Shown piece after piece: positions 9,987 through 24,566 of a DNA stretch of 64,000 nucleotides; within the stretch, counting starts at the first letter, position 1, and each line of letters opens with the position of its first letter. The position numbers and the translations under genes were made by a program. The notes under the pieces were generated by a model. It was given only the letters and a program-made list of their open reading frames with translations, searched no databases and was not told where the DNA came from. Source of the stretch: CAWEDP01 sp963807925. GTDB lineage: Bacteria > Acidobacteriota > Vicinamibacteria > Vicinamibacterales > CAVVIG01. Location: NCBI GenBank assembly GCA_963807925.1, contig CAWEDP010000001.1:558001-622000 (forward strand), written 5' to 3'.

Positions 9987-11265
9987 CAGGATGCTGAAAA
10001 AGTGACTCCCATGGGATCGACATCGTGATCTCGTCGTACTACGATGCTCCCATTCACGGAGGGAGCCAGCCGATGCGTGGAGACGACCAGCAAACGGGGC
10101 ATCTGTTTAGTTACCTGTCGCCGGAGGATCGGATCCCTGCCGACCATCCGCTGCGTCCGATTCGGCAGATGACCGACGCAGTGCTCGGGCGGTTGTCGCC
10201 TCGTTTTGACCGGCTGTACTCGGACATCGGTCGGCCGTCGATCCCGCCCGAGCAGTTGCTGCGGGCGTTGTTGCTGCAGACGTTGTACACCGTGCGCAGC
10301 GAACGGCTGCTGATGGAGCAACTGCAGTACAACCTGTTGTTTCGGTGGTTCATCGGCCTGAGTATGGATGACCCGGTCTGGGTGCCGACCGTCTTCAGCA
10401 AGAATCGAGACCGGCTCTTGGAGGGCGACATCGCGCAGGCGTTTTTCCTTGAAGTGCGGGCGGCTGCGGGGGCGGCGGGCTTGCTCTCGGATGACCACTT
10501 CACCGTGGATGGCACGTTGCTCGAGGCGTGGGCGAGTCAGAAAAGTTTTCGCCCCAAGGACCGCCCGGATCCACCAGCGGATGATCCGACGGGCCGCAAT
10601 CCGACCGTGAACTTCCGCGGCGAGGAGCGGGCGAACGACACGCATGCGTCGACCACCGATCCGGACGCGCGCCTGTACAAGAAAGCCTCGGGGCAGGAAG
10701 CCAAGTTGGCGTATCTCGGGCATGTGCTCACGGAGAATCGTCACGGCTTGATCATCGACGCGCTGGTCACGCATGCCACGGGGACGGCGGAGCGCGATGC
10801 AGCCGGGGCGATGATTGCCGATCTGCCCGACACCCATCGCGTGACGGTCGGCGGCGACAAGAACTACGACACCAAAGGTTTCGTGCACCAACTCCGCACG
10901 CTGGGCGTCACCCCGCATGTGGCCCAGTATCCCGAGACGGCGACTCGCGGCAGCGCGATCGATGCGCGCACGACCCGACATCCGGGCTACGCGGTCAGTC
11001 AACAGAAACGAAAGCTGGTCGAGCAATGTTTCGGCTGGATGAAGACGGTCGGTCTGATGCGCAAGCTGCGACACCGCGGCGGCGCGCGCGTCAACTGGAA
11101 CTTCATCTTCACCGCCGCGGCGTTTAACCTGGTCCGGATGCGCACACTGCTGGCCCAGCCAGCCTGACGGAACCAAGGCATGAGGACCACGAGCCACGAG
11201 CGATGTCGCCATCATGATTGGGCGAACGATAACCGAGCGCTGAACGTCACTTTTTCAGCATCCTG
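9987..11265 (+). mobile_element. IS5-family insertion sequence (1279 bp)
   Basis: The element is bounded by perfect 20-bp inverted repeats (9987-10006 and 11246-11265, starting CAGGATGCTGAAAAAGTGAC). It is flanked by the palindromic tetranucleotide CTAG at 9983-9986 and 11266-11269, a target duplication typical of several IS5 subgroups. It carries one transposase gene on the plus strand and interrupts the S8 protease gene in the opposite orientation. Confidence 0.92.
10073..11167 (+). CDS. IS5-family transposase (DDE)
   Basis: This 364-aa transposase fills the IS. The N-terminal DUF772-like domain reads LRPIRQMTDAVL...RPSIPPEQLLRALLLQ. The catalytic part begins at HFTVDGTLLEAWAS (first Asp), has VGGDKNYDT (second Asp) and ends with KRKLVEQCFGWMK (Glu). 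ATG 10073 with GGGAG upstream is preferred to the GTG at 10025. The frame is intact, so the element may still be active. Confidence 0.9.
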   Translation: MRGDDQQTGHLFSYLSPEDRIPADHPLRPIRQMTDAVLGRLSPRFDRLYSDIGRPSIPPEQLLRALLLQTLYTVRSERLLMEQLQYNLLFRWFIGLSMDDPVWVPTVFSKNRDRLLEGDIAQAFFLEVRAAAGAAGLLSDDHFTVDGTLLEAWASQKSFRPKDRPDPPADDPTGRNPTVNFRGEERANDTHASTTDPDARLYKKASGQEAKLAYLGHVLTENRHGLIIDALVTHATGTAERDAAGAMIADLPDTHRVTVGGDKNYDTKGFVHQLRTLGVTPHVAQYPETATRGSAIDARTTRHPGYAVSQQKRKLVEQCFGWMKTVGLMRKLRHRGGARVNWNFIFTAAAFNLVRMRTLLAQPA

Positions 11266-13416
11266 CTAGAAGAGTCGCCCGGTTGGCCGCGCAGTCGAGG
11301 ATGTCGTCGACGACCGGAATGCCAAACCCCATGAAGCGGCTGGCGTTTTCCAGGCGCGCGACAAACTGTCGGTTGTCCGCCGGTCCGCAAATCTCTTTCA
11401 GAAGATCGGCCTTACTGCTCCACTTGGCGCGATGGATCAAAAGGGCCTTCGCCGCAATGGCGTAGTCCTCTGCCGGCATATCGGCGAAAGCAGATCCGCC
11501 GTCACGATCCATGAGAGCGTCGAAGATCCTATGTGCTGAACGGGTTGCAAGTGCCGTTGCTGAACTGGTACCGTCGCTGAAGGCTGTCTGATCCAAGCGT
11601 CCACGGCCGGCGGTATCAGGACACGCTGCGCTGAGACCGTAGACACGTTGCGGGCCGCCGAATGTAACCTCGACGCCTCCGCCCGCCCTTTTCATGCGGA
11701 GGTGCTCACGCCCGCCCGGCAGGTAGATATCCGGTTTCACGGTGCGCCGGTAACCCAGGCCAAGCGCCGAGCTAACATTGGGCAATTCGTGATCGTCGAA
11801 TGGGTCGACGGCATTCACCGCCGGACCGCGGAGGACGACGTTGTCGTGATGCTGGGCGCCGATAGTAAGCGCGTTCAGAGACTCCGCCGGCGAGAGAATC
11901 GATCGCTCGTGCGTTGCATTGTGGAGCGCAGTGAGAACCGCGCGCTCGCGGACGCGCGCATCCGCCCCTTCAAAGGCGCTCCAGTTGTCGAACTCGTTCA
12001 ATGTCAGGGGCAAACGGATGTTGCCTGCGCTCACCAGAAACAGGATGTTGTACCGCGCGGCGAGAAAGTCCAGTAGCCTCGCGAGCGGACTGACATGGCG
12101 CGTGAACGGCCGCCTCGGATCAGCCATGGACAGATTGACCAGAAAGACATCGGGCGCTGCAGCAGCCTCGCCCTCGGATCCTTTCATCCGCAAAACGGCA
12201 CGATAGATGGTGTCGATCAGTAGCCGGTGGTCCTCGGTCCGCTCCTGCTGGCCGTCGGCCGTCGTGACCATGAGAGGCCGCACATATAACGGCCGGGCAA
12301 GGGGCGCACTCGGCGTGTTGAGATCTCCGTGCAGAATTAGCGATGCCATAGCGGTGCCATGCACGCGCCCGGATGCCATCGCGCGGGCCTGAAGGTCGTC
12401 AGGGTCGTCAAGCCGCAGCCGGTCTGCCAGCAATCTGTGACCCTGGAGCGGTACACCATCGAGAAGCGCCGCGACAGGCATTACTGCGGCCGGCGGTTGC
12501 CCCAATCCATCCAGTCCCTCGCCGGCAACGCTCTCGATTTCGAGCGGTGAGCGCAAAAGGCTCTGCGGGCGCAGAAACATGACATCGTCCGCAAGCGCGA
12601 GCGTCACCTCGCGGCGGTCGATGAGCGCAGGGAGAGCGTCGGCTGGAATATCGATCAGCATTCCGTGGTAAGAGATCGGTTCGATCACCGTTTCGTCGAG
12701 GACGGCGCCTCCGGCCGCGCCGACAATGTCCCTGATGGCGCGCGAAGACCGTTGTCGGCGCGCGTCAGTCCGATAGAACCACAATTCGACCTCCGTGCGA
12801 ACAGGACGGCCGGGACTCCGCGCAAGCTCTTCCTGCCAATAGTCAATCGTGTCCGAAGGAATCCGGTCCGCCGCACCCCATGGCCGCAGGGTCCTCAATT
12901 GCGCGAAGACTTGCTCAAAGGGCGCAAAACCGCGTTCAAGCCTCTCACCTCTGCTCCAGCGCTCCCACAGGCTGACAAGCTGGCCGAGTGCCGTGACGTC
13001 CGGCATTGCGAGGTAAAACCGCCCATCGACGTTCTTGTCACGACGGACCTGGCCTTCCTTCCCCTTTCTCTTGTCGATCTCGGCGAAGCGATCGTCGGGC
13101 GGTTCCTCCGTCTGGTACTCGACCATGAAGTCGAAGCCGGGCACCCTCGAGAGTGCCTTTGTGAAATCCGAGACAGCACCGGCAATCTCAAAGACAACAA
13201 CGCGATCTGGCGCGAGACTCGTCGGGTCGTCGCGGAGATTCAGCGTGTCTGCGCCGCCGCGCGCGAGCACTTCGCGCAGGCGTCTGAAATCAGGACCAAA
13301 GCGCACAAGCTGACTGTCCTTGGTCGGCAGGTTCGGCCTGCTGCCACCCCGCGGCCCGGGAGGCGGATCGATCCGCCGCGGCTGCGGCAATGCAAGGAGT
13401 GGGCGCTCGGCCATGA

Positions 13417-14415
13417 TTAGACCTTGCTACGCTGCGTTTGCGCTTTCGCGCGCGAATTCCACAGGGCAAGCTGCTCGGCTGCGATTTTCTTGAGCGGCTT
13501 GGCGCCGATCGACAAAATGTGCCGGCGCTGCAGATCGAGACAGAACTGCTCCACTTCGGCATAGCTCACCTTTCCGAGTTGCTTTGCCACGGTTATCGGC
13601 GCGTATCCGAGCGGCTCCTCCAGCCGACGCGCGAAGCAATCGATGTAGTCGGCCAGGCCCTGAATCGTCGGCAGCGGCAACGTCAGCCGGAGCTGAAAGC
13701 GACGCCAGGACGCCCGGTCGAGCAATTCAGGGTGATTGGTCGCCGCGGTGATGATCGAATAGCTCGGCAGGTCGTCGACCTGCATCAGCAATGACGTGAC
13801 GACGCGCTTGATCTCGCCTGTCTCATGCAGATCACCACGCTCCTTACCGATGGCGTCGAATTCGTCGAAGAAGAGAACGCAAGGCGCGGTGCGCGCGTAA
13901 TCGAACACGCGCTTGAGCCGGGCAGCTGTTTCCCCCAGGTAGCTTCCGATCATCTGCTCATACCTGACGACAAAGAGCGGCACCGCTGCCGCTTCCGCAA
14001 TGGCTTCGGCAACCGAGGTTTTTCCTGTCCCTGGCGCGCCCACAAGAAGAACGCGATGTCTCGGCTCCACGCCGCGCGCGCGCAGCAGGTCGGCACGCTG
14101 CTGTTCTTCCACAAGCTCCTGAATGCCACGGCGAACAAGATCGGGAAGGACGAGGTCCTCCAGCCTACGTCGCGGATTGACCTCGGTGACGAAGTCCTTC
14201 GCACGTACCAACGGCTCCGCGACTCCGGCAAGCAGCGGTGAATGAATTGACGCTGCACCGTTCGACTGAATCAGGTGCGTCAGACGATCGGCGAGCACGC
14301 CGTGGTGCTTGGCGCGTTCTTCCGCGATAATCGCCTCGGCCGCTACGCGAAAGCCGCGCTTGTCGCCGGTCGTCCCCGCTTTGACAAGCGATACGAGAAG
14401 GTCACTTCGCGCCAT
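13417..14415 (-). CDS. AAA+ ATPase paired with subtilase
   Basis: The 332-aa protein has an N-terminal helical region followed by one AAA+ module: Walker A GAPGTGKT (126-133), Walker B LFFDEFD (181-187), and a sensor-1 Asn in ATNHPE (227). It resembles the FtsH/Cdc48-type core ATPase family without a membrane anchor or protease domain. The start at 14415 has AGGAGG 6 bp upstream and overlaps the RHH gene by 14 bp. The S8 protease starts 2 bp after its stop. Role by inference: ATP-driven substrate handling or regulation for the adjacent protease, probably in defence. It could instead remodel DNA-bound complexes. Confidence 0.88.
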   Translation of the reverse strand: MARSDLLVSLVKAGTTGDKRGFRVAAEAIIAEERAKHHGVLADRLTHLIQSNGAASIHSPLLAGVAEPLVRAKDFVTEVNPRRRLEDLVLPDLVRRGIQELVEEQQRADLLRARGVEPRHRVLLVGAPGTGKTSVAEAIAEAAAVPLFVVRYEQMIGSYLGETAARLKRVFDYARTAPCVLFFDEFDAIGKERGDLHETGEIKRVVTSLLMQVDDLPSYSIITAATNHPELLDRASWRRFQLRLTLPLPTIQGLADYIDCFARRLEEPLGYAPITVAKQLGKVSYAEVEQFCLDLQRRHILSIGAKPLKKIAAEQLALWNSRAKAQTQRSKV

Positions 14416-14611
14416 GTGACCCTCCTGCGGTGCGCCGCAGCTTTTCGACCGCAGCCTCAAGCAGCCAGTTGTTCCGCGACAGAGGAATGTCTCTATCTCC
14501 GAGGTCCTGATCGATTCGTTCGACGATGTGCTCCGGCAAGCGTACCGTGATGGGAACACGAGCTGAGGCCACCCGCCGCTTTGAATTCACGTTGTTGGAC
14601 TTCCGATTCAT
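14402..14611 (-). CDS. Ribbon-helix-helix regulator
   Basis: This 69-aa protein has a basic N-terminal tail (MNRKSNNVNSKRR), then VPITVRLPEHIVERIDQDL, the beta strand and first helix of an RHH (CopG/Arc-type) DNA-binding fold. The second helix is LSRNNWLLEAAVEKLR. It is the first gene of the leftward operon and overlaps the ATPase start by 14 bp. A 13-bp inverted repeat, ATGATGACATCAT (14610-14622), covers its own start codon and could be an autoregulatory operator. It is more likely a repressor of the ATPase-protease operon than an antitoxin, since no toxin gene follows. Confidence 0.75.
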   Translation of the reverse strand: MNRKSNNVNSKRRVASARVPITVRLPEHIVERIDQDLGDRDIPLSRNNWLLEAAVEKLRRTAGGSHGAK

Positions 14612-14758
14612 GATGACATCATAGTGACTTCACCATGAATCGCAAGGTATTCCGGTCAATCGCGTACTGTTGCTACCGTCCTCGTCGGGCGGCAAGGGCA
14701 CAGATAAGTCATGGGGTGCCATGAAGGCGGCCTAGTTCTTTGAGCAGGTCTTCAAACA

Positions 14759-17928
<3,170 letters not shown>

Positions 17929-17932
<4 letters not shown>

Positions 17933-19225
17933 AATGCAGCCTCCAGCATCCTCTTGGTATGCCTCACGGAGATCTCGCCGGATATGAGCTTGGGAAGAAG
18001 GGCGTCGCGCATGGCGGAGAGCATCACGTTCTCTTTCGTGTTGCAGACCAATCGCTCAAAAAGAGGCGTCACCTCCTCGGCGAATATCCGGCAGAGACGC
18101 TCACCAGCGAAAATGAAGGGCATGGAGTTCATGCGGCCTTGCGATAGCTTCAATTGAACTGCGCCGGTTATGTAAGGCGCTACGGGCTCATGCTGAAAAT
18201 AGAGGAGTAATTGCTCCGTACTCACAGGTCCTTTTCCTTGCAAGACATGTGCATGATTATTGACCCAAATCTTCCCTGACACGTATTGCGTGAAGGCTAG
18301 TCCGTCCTCTTTGACGACCGATCCGTCTTCACCGATCAGTAGGTAAGTGCCGTCAAACAGGTAGTCGTCTACGTAATCCATCACGCCGGTCGCACCGTGA
18401 TACGGATACGGCCCCCTTCGTTTGTCTCGTTCTGCCCCAGAGACAGGAACTCGCTTTGAGTCGAAGTTCAGCATGTGGTCGCCGAGCACACCGCGCTTCC
18501 ATCCCATCGGGATATCGTTATCATCAAGTGTGTCCGGAAAGTGTGACCACACCTGATGCAGCAGATAAGGCGCGCGTCCTTCAATCTTAGCGCGCGTCGG
18601 ACCGAAGTCGACGAACCAATCCCGGAAGATGGCGCGCGCAGTCGCTTCGAGGGTCTGATTCATGCGACGGTTCACGTCGACCTTGTCATCCAGACACGCG
18701 AGAATGCAGGAGATCGCTTCCTGCTCGCGGAGATCAAATAGCGGAATGGGTAGGGCGCGGATCGTCGGCATGTTCAGGCGCTCCGCAACAGTTCCATCTC
18801 TAAAGCCATGAATGTGTGCAGCGAGAACCGGGGAGTTGAGCCAGAGTCGGAGGAACCGAGGGTTTAATCTTGTCTTCTTAGGGCGAATGAGAACCATCCG
18901 CTGTCCCAGACACACTCTAATGTTTTGCGGCACTTCGGCCGCGATGCCAAAGTACGTGCCCTCCCTACTATACAGAACGTCGCCGTGAACGGGCTCAGCT
19001 CGCGCGATTCGGTCCTGATAGGTGTCGTCGGAGACATGTGCAGCGTCATCCATGCGGAAAATGCCGCTGCGTATATCTTGTGAGCGCACTACGAAGGGAC
19101 CGAAACTCGTAATCGAAGGAGTCGAATGAGGACAATCGAAGACGCCATCGCAGAGATCGTCGAGGTGCACCCAGTCTCGCAGCACGGGCCATCGAGAGGC
19201 TTCGAGCGGGATATGAACAATCTTA

Positions 19226-19236
<11 letters not shown>
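17929..19236 (-). CDS. hsdS: Type I restriction enzyme, specificity subunit
   Basis: The 435-aa protein shows the two-target-recognition-domain architecture of HsdS. TRD1 is followed by a conserved spacer helix (REQEAISCILACLDDKVDVNRRMNQTLE). TRD2 is followed by a second helical repeat (LVCNTKENVMLSAMRDALLPKLISGEI). TRDs determine the bipartite target, which cannot be read from sequence. The start overlaps hsdM by 11 bp and the stop overlaps hsdR by 4 bp, so all three subunits are translationally coupled. Confidence 0.93.
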
Positions 19237-20818
<1,582 letters not shown>

Positions 20819-20918
20819 TTCCGTATTGAGCCTCACCTGAACACTCCCCGACCGGCGGCCGAGCTTGCCGAGCAATATGCCACGGCGACACCGCCGCATC
20901 CAGAAGATCTGCACCCGT

Positions 20919-22435
20919 TTATGCGGCCGGTTGAAAAACCTCCCTGTACGCCGTTTCCACCTGCGTCACTTCTTCATCCCTCAGACTTGCGAATTCCTCC
21001 TCGCGCGCGCGTTTCGAGAGGACACCGCCATTCTGGTGCAGGAATCGGAACAGGAGGTCCACCGTGCGTTCGGGCATGTCTACAAGCGCCTCGATGCGGA
21101 CGCGGAACCGGTCATAGCGCGCCAGGAATTCGGTTTCGCGCGGGAGGTCCTCCTCGATCGTCTTCTTGACGCAGCATAGAGGAATTCCGCATGAGGCGTC
21201 GCATCGAAGAAGCGATAGAAATCGCCGGTGTCGTTCTGGACGCGGACGTTGCCGTCTGCCGTCGGTTGCCAATCGATGACCGGCAGCAGGCGTTGCGGGA
21301 TAATCCTCCAGCACCTCGCGGTATTCATCGATGCGCTCGAGGATCGCCGCCGAGACCGGGAAGACGACGCCGGCGGGGTTGAAGCCGCGCTGCGCCAGGA
21401 CATGGTGGATGAGATAGCGGTGGATACGGCCGTTGCCGTCGACAACGGGATGGATATAGACGAAGCCGAAGGCCAGCACGGCGGCCGCAATCACGGCGTC
21501 GACGCCTCTGCGCCGGCGCCGCGGTCGAAAGCGACCATGCCGTCGATGAGGGAGCGCAGATCCTCTGGCCGGGCGCTGACGTGATCCGGAATGCGGCATG
21601 CGCGTGTCGCGATCATGTTCGCCGACAAAGCCCCCCTCCTCGCGCAAGTCCGAGCTTGACGAAGCGCGCATCGCCGATGACGATCGCCTGCAGGCGCAGC
21701 AATTCGTCGAGGTCGACGGGTGTCGGCCGGCTTCGCCGATAGCGCGGCCCCAACGCTGGATGCGGTCGTGCGGCGGGCGTTCGCCCTCGATCGCGTAAGC
21801 TCGATCGGGAGTCTTTGAGCAGCAGGAACGCCGCCGTACGCGCCAGGAGGTCCTTGCGGCACGTTGGCGATGACATCGCTGCGCGCGCGCCGCGAGGTCC
21901 ATGGCCGCGAATTCTTCGAGCGCCGGCGTGCTGAACACGAGCGGGCAGAATTCAGGCGTACCCGGCAGATTGTTGCTGACACGGTGGCGCGGCGAGTTCT
22001 CGGCCGGTGCGGCCCATTGCTGCTCCGGATCGACCACCGGTTCATAGGTGCCCGTGTCCGCGTCCGGCAGATCCAGCCGGCTGCCCGTCAGCCATTCGTA
22101 GAGGAACCAGATGCGGCGCGCATAGCTGCCCGTCGGCTTGGCCCGCACGATGCGCTTCGATGTCTGCCGGGCCGGTGGCGGCGAAGAGCCTTTTCAGGAC
22201 GGCCAGATCGACGCCCTCGTATTTGAGGGCGAAAGTCAGGTGTCCTTCCAGATCCGCCGACGGGGCGTGCCGGGGGGTCAGGATGCGCCAGCCGGCTTCG
22301 TTCTTGATCCGATGCTGCTCGCCGATCGGCGGAGAGGGTGCGGGGCAGTGGCACCCGCAGGCGGAACGCATCGATCAGCGCGGCATAGCCGGCCGGCGTG
22401 GCCCTTTCTGGCAGGCGTGCGCTCCTGAAAAACCG
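20919..22435 (-). pseudogene. Fic-domain protein, multiply frameshifted
   Basis: Fragments in all three minus frames line up in order as one Fic-family protein of the type often placed beside hsdM. They are an N-terminal GYAALIDAF / LTPRHAPSADLEGH segment, KPTGSYARRIWFLYEWLTG, then IPDHVSARPEDLRSLIDGM, and the catalytic loop IHPVVDGNGRIHRYL (match to HPFxxGNGRxxR). At least four frame changes are needed between 21480 and 22390. The 5' end is unclear because a TAA lies in the first frame at 22436-22438. Fic enzymes AMPylate proteins; this copy cannot make an intact product. About 100 bp separate it from hsdM. Confidence 0.8.
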
Positions 22436-22590
22436 TTACAGGTCCTGAAAAACGATGCTCGCTGGCCATGTTCGTCGAAAACCACCCTTCACTCATGAAA
22501 AACGATTACCCTGGCTATGTGCCATGAAAAACAATACTACGCTGCGAAAAACGATTACGCAACGCATTTATCATGAAATTCGATGATTTT
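22427..22590. repeat. Array of seven GAAAAACGATTA-like repeats
   Basis: Seven imperfect copies of (T)CATGAAAAACGATTA begin their GAAAA core at 22427, 22447, 22477, 22497, 22526, 22546 and 22575. The spacing alternates 20, 30, 20, 29, 20, 29 bp, so most copies fall on one DNA face. The array sits at the start of the plasmid-like region, next to the Fic 5' end. A near-copy (CATGAAAAACAAT) occurs at 61538 beside mobC/parA. It could be an iteron array or multi-site operator. Confidence 0.7.
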
Positions 22591-22706
22591 CTTCTCGAAG
22601 GGCTGTCCTGACGGGTTGCACTGAGCTTCAGTGCTGCCGGAGGGCTCACCCCGGCTGACGCCCGGTCCGTTCTCCTTTCCGTTTTCCCAGCCTGACGCTG
22701 ACCCTA

Positions 22707-22817
22707 GCCGGGCCGGCTTCCGCGTCAATCCAGAGCTTCTTTCGTTCCGGGTTTCCGTTCCGGACCCTCCGCGGAACGAAGAGAAGCTTGGGTGACCCGG
22801 CGCGCCTTGCGCCCGGC
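22707..22817 (+). promoter_or_regulatory. Structured leader A
   Basis: The outer stem is GCCGGGC (22707-22713) with GCCCGGC (22811-22817). Inside it lie AGCTTCT (22734-22740) with AGAAGCT (22782-22788) and TTCGTTCC with GGAACGAA. An apical CCG/CGG hairpin is flanked by GGTTT and ACCCTC. It precedes the gene starting at 22862. The inner hairpin is nearly identical to leader D (33592) and covaries with leaders E and F. Confidence 0.75.
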
Positions 22818-22861
22818 TTTCTCCCTTCGCGTGCTGACAAAACCACGAAAGGAGAACAGCC

Positions 22862-23346
22862 GTGAAAACCTACAGCGTCACCCTCGCCGAGGACATTCCC
22901 CACTACGCGTTCACGCGCATCGAAGCCGCAGACGACGCGGCCGCCATCGAGGCGGCCCGGGCATCGACATCGGTGCGTTCGTCTCAACCCCCGATTGGAC
23001 CAGTTCCGTTTGCCGCCGCATCGTCGGCATCGAGGACGAGCACGGCAGGACGATCGCCAATGGCATCGCGTTCGACAACTGCTTACTTCGAGACGGCGGC
23101 CCCGCCGATGAACGGCTGTCCGATGCGGCGCCGAAGCTTCTCGCGGCGATCAGGATCATCGCCGCCACCCCGCTATGGGGCGAGCCCCTTCCCGATGGCA
23201 ACCTGAAATCCGACTTCGTCTCAACCGCCGAATACGACGACGAGGAGCATTTCCAGCCGAGCGCGGACGCCGAAAGCACGCAGCTGCGCGACGCCATCGA
23301 ATGCGCGCGCGCGGCGATCGCGCTGCTTGAGGGAGGCGCGCCATGA
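22862..23346 (+). pseudogene. Conserved plasmid protein, one frameshift (paralogue at 35757)
   Basis: A GTG start at 22862 follows AAAGGAGAA. The first 33 residues (MKTYSVTLAEDIPHYA) continue in another frame from about 22960: DIGAFVSTPDWTSSVCRRIVGIEDEHGRTIANGIAFDN to the stop at 23346. Comparison with the intact paralogue at 35757 (MKTYTVLYAEDVPYYA ... NAVCRRIVSIEDAKGNVIAEDFALDK) shows a single-base deletion near 22957-22962. Function is unknown. The stop overlaps the ardC start by 4 bp, so leader A probably serves both genes. Confidence 0.75.
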
Positions 23347-24248
23347 GCGGCCGGACCGATCTCTACACGCGCGTGACCGAGCGCATCGTCGCCGATCTCG
23401 AACAGGGCGTCAGGCCGTGGCTGAAGCCCTGGAAGGCGACGAATGCCGAAGGCCGGATCACCCTGCCCCGCCGGCACAACGGCGCCCCGTATCGCGGCAT
23501 CAACATCCTGCTGCTGTGGGGCGAGACGATGGAAAAGGGCTATGCCTCGAACACCTGGATGACGTTCAGGCAGGCGCTGTCCCTCGACGCGCACGTCCGC
23601 AAGGGCGAGCGCGGATCGCTCGTTGTCTTCGCTGACAGGTTCCGGAAAACGGAGACCAACGACAAGGGCGAGGACATCGAACGTGAAATCCCGTTCCTCA
23701 AGTCCTACACCGTGTTCAACGTCGAGCAGATCGACGGCCTGCCTTCCGACTATCGCGCGACACCGGAACCGGCCGGGGATCCATTGCTGCTGCTCGAACA
23801 ATCCGAACGATTCTTCGCGGCGACCGGCGCGACGTTCCGGCACGGCGGCAACCGGGCGTATTACGCGCCGGGGCCCGACATCATCCAGCTCCCGCCGCCG
23901 GACGCGTTCATCGACGCCGAAAGCTACGCGTCGACCAAAAGCCACGAACTGGTGCACTGGACCGGGCACAAATCGCGGCTGGATCGCGATTTTTCAGGGA
24001 AGCGGTTTGGCGATGACGGCTACGCCCGCGAGGAGCTCGTCGCCGAACTCGGCGCTGCCTTTCTCTGTGTCGAACTGGGCGTGACGCCGGAGCCGCGCGC
24101 GGACCATGCCGCCTACCTCGATCACTGGCTCAAGGTGCTGCGCGCCGACAAGCGGGCGATCTTCTCCGCAGCCGCGCACGCGCAGCGCGCTGTGGACTAC
24201 GTCGTCGGCCTGTCGAGCATCGTTGGTCGCCATTCTGTTTCCGGATGA
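23343..24248 (+). CDS. ardC: ArdC-type antirestriction protein / zincin-like metallopeptidase
   Basis: The 301-aa protein has the ArdC N-terminal ssDNA-binding domain (LYTRVTERIVADLEQGVRPWLKPW ... YRGINILLLW). Its C-terminal metallopeptidase-like domain carries HELVHWTGH (201-209) and EELVAELGAAFLC as the third-ligand helix. ArdC proteins protect incoming plasmid DNA from host restriction by binding single-stranded DNA; the HExxH role varies among members. Start ATG overlaps the upstream stop (ATGA). Its position directly after structured leader A, and beside a type I restriction system, fits a leading-region anti-defence gene. Confidence 0.92.
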   Translation: MSGRTDLYTRVTERIVADLEQGVRPWLKPWKATNAEGRITLPRRHNGAPYRGINILLLWGETMEKGYASNTWMTFRQALSLDAHVRKGERGSLVVFADRFRKTETNDKGEDIEREIPFLKSYTVFNVEQIDGLPSDYRATPEPAGDPLLLLEQSERFFAATGATFRHGGNRAYYAPGPDIIQLPPPDAFIDAESYASTKSHELVHWTGHKSRLDRDFSGKRFGDDGYAREELVAELGAAFLCVELGVTPEPRADHAAYLDHWLKVLRADKRAIFSAAAHAQRAVDYVVGLSSIVGRHSVSG

Positions 24249-24302
24249 CCGAACCCGCCGCGGTTGGATACGTCAAGTGTCGGCTATAAAAAAGGTCGGC
24301 CC

Positions 24303-24482
24303 TCAGGAACGGCGGCCGAGCGCCAATCCAAGGCCGCCAGCCGCCGCATCGACGACGGCGACCGCGCCGTAAACGATCGCGCCGCCGGTATCGCCAGCGC
24401 GCAATTCATTGGCGGCACCGACGCCGAAACAGACGCCGGCCGCCAGCGCGAAAACAGCTGCCAGATTACTGAGAGCAGACAT
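24303..24482 (-). CDS. Small two-helix membrane protein (59 aa)
   Basis: Reading the minus strand from ATG 24482 to TGA 24303 gives MSALSNLAAVFALAAGVCFG, a short polar turn (NELRAGDTGG), a second hydrophobic segment of about 20 residues (AIVYGAVAVVDAAAGGLGLAL), and an RRS end. Two membrane-spanning segments separated by a charged loop are clear. No strong ribosome site is visible. Nothing comparable reads on the other strand. Function is unknown. It is divergent from the gene at 24567. Confidence 0.55.
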   Translation of the reverse strand: MSALSNLAAVFALAAGVCFGVGAANELRAGDTGGAIVYGAVAVVDAAAGGLGLALGRRS

Positions 24483-24566
24483 GGAGCACCGTTCCGTTGT
24501 GATCGGGTATTCTCACCAGACCATACGGTTGACGGCTCGTCAATCGGTTCGTCAGCGAGGGGCTTT

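Larger units (their letters stand above)
9531..13414 (-). pseudogene. Subtilisin-like (S8) protease split by IS5-type element
   Basis: The 5' part (13414 to 11270) encodes 715 residues and the 3' part (9982 to 9531) the remaining C-terminus. Removing the IS and one CTAG copy restores a continuous 866-codon frame (ATLLGFGTLASG across the junction). The catalytic triad is visible: Asp319 in ALLDGV, His352 in VHGTAMASLI and Ser617 in GTSSATAL. There is no signal peptide, so it would act in the cytoplasm. It starts 2 bp after the AAA+ ATPase stop, and such ATPase-subtilase pairs recur in defence islands (family knowledge). The insertion removes ~150 C-terminal residues, leaving the triad intact but the protein truncated. 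Confidence 0.85.

Noticed and set aside
9983..11215. 410-codon minus-strand frame in the IS5 element
   Set aside because: Antisense to an intact DDE transposase.
14709..14758. 16-codon frame overlapping the hsdR stop (MFEDLLKEL...)
   Set aside because: TGATG overlap and good start context, but too short and without continuation to call a gene.
22427..22590. Repeat array as a CRISPR
   Set aside because: Repeats are only ~12-15 bp, imperfect, with 20-30 bp periodicity and no spacer/cas context.
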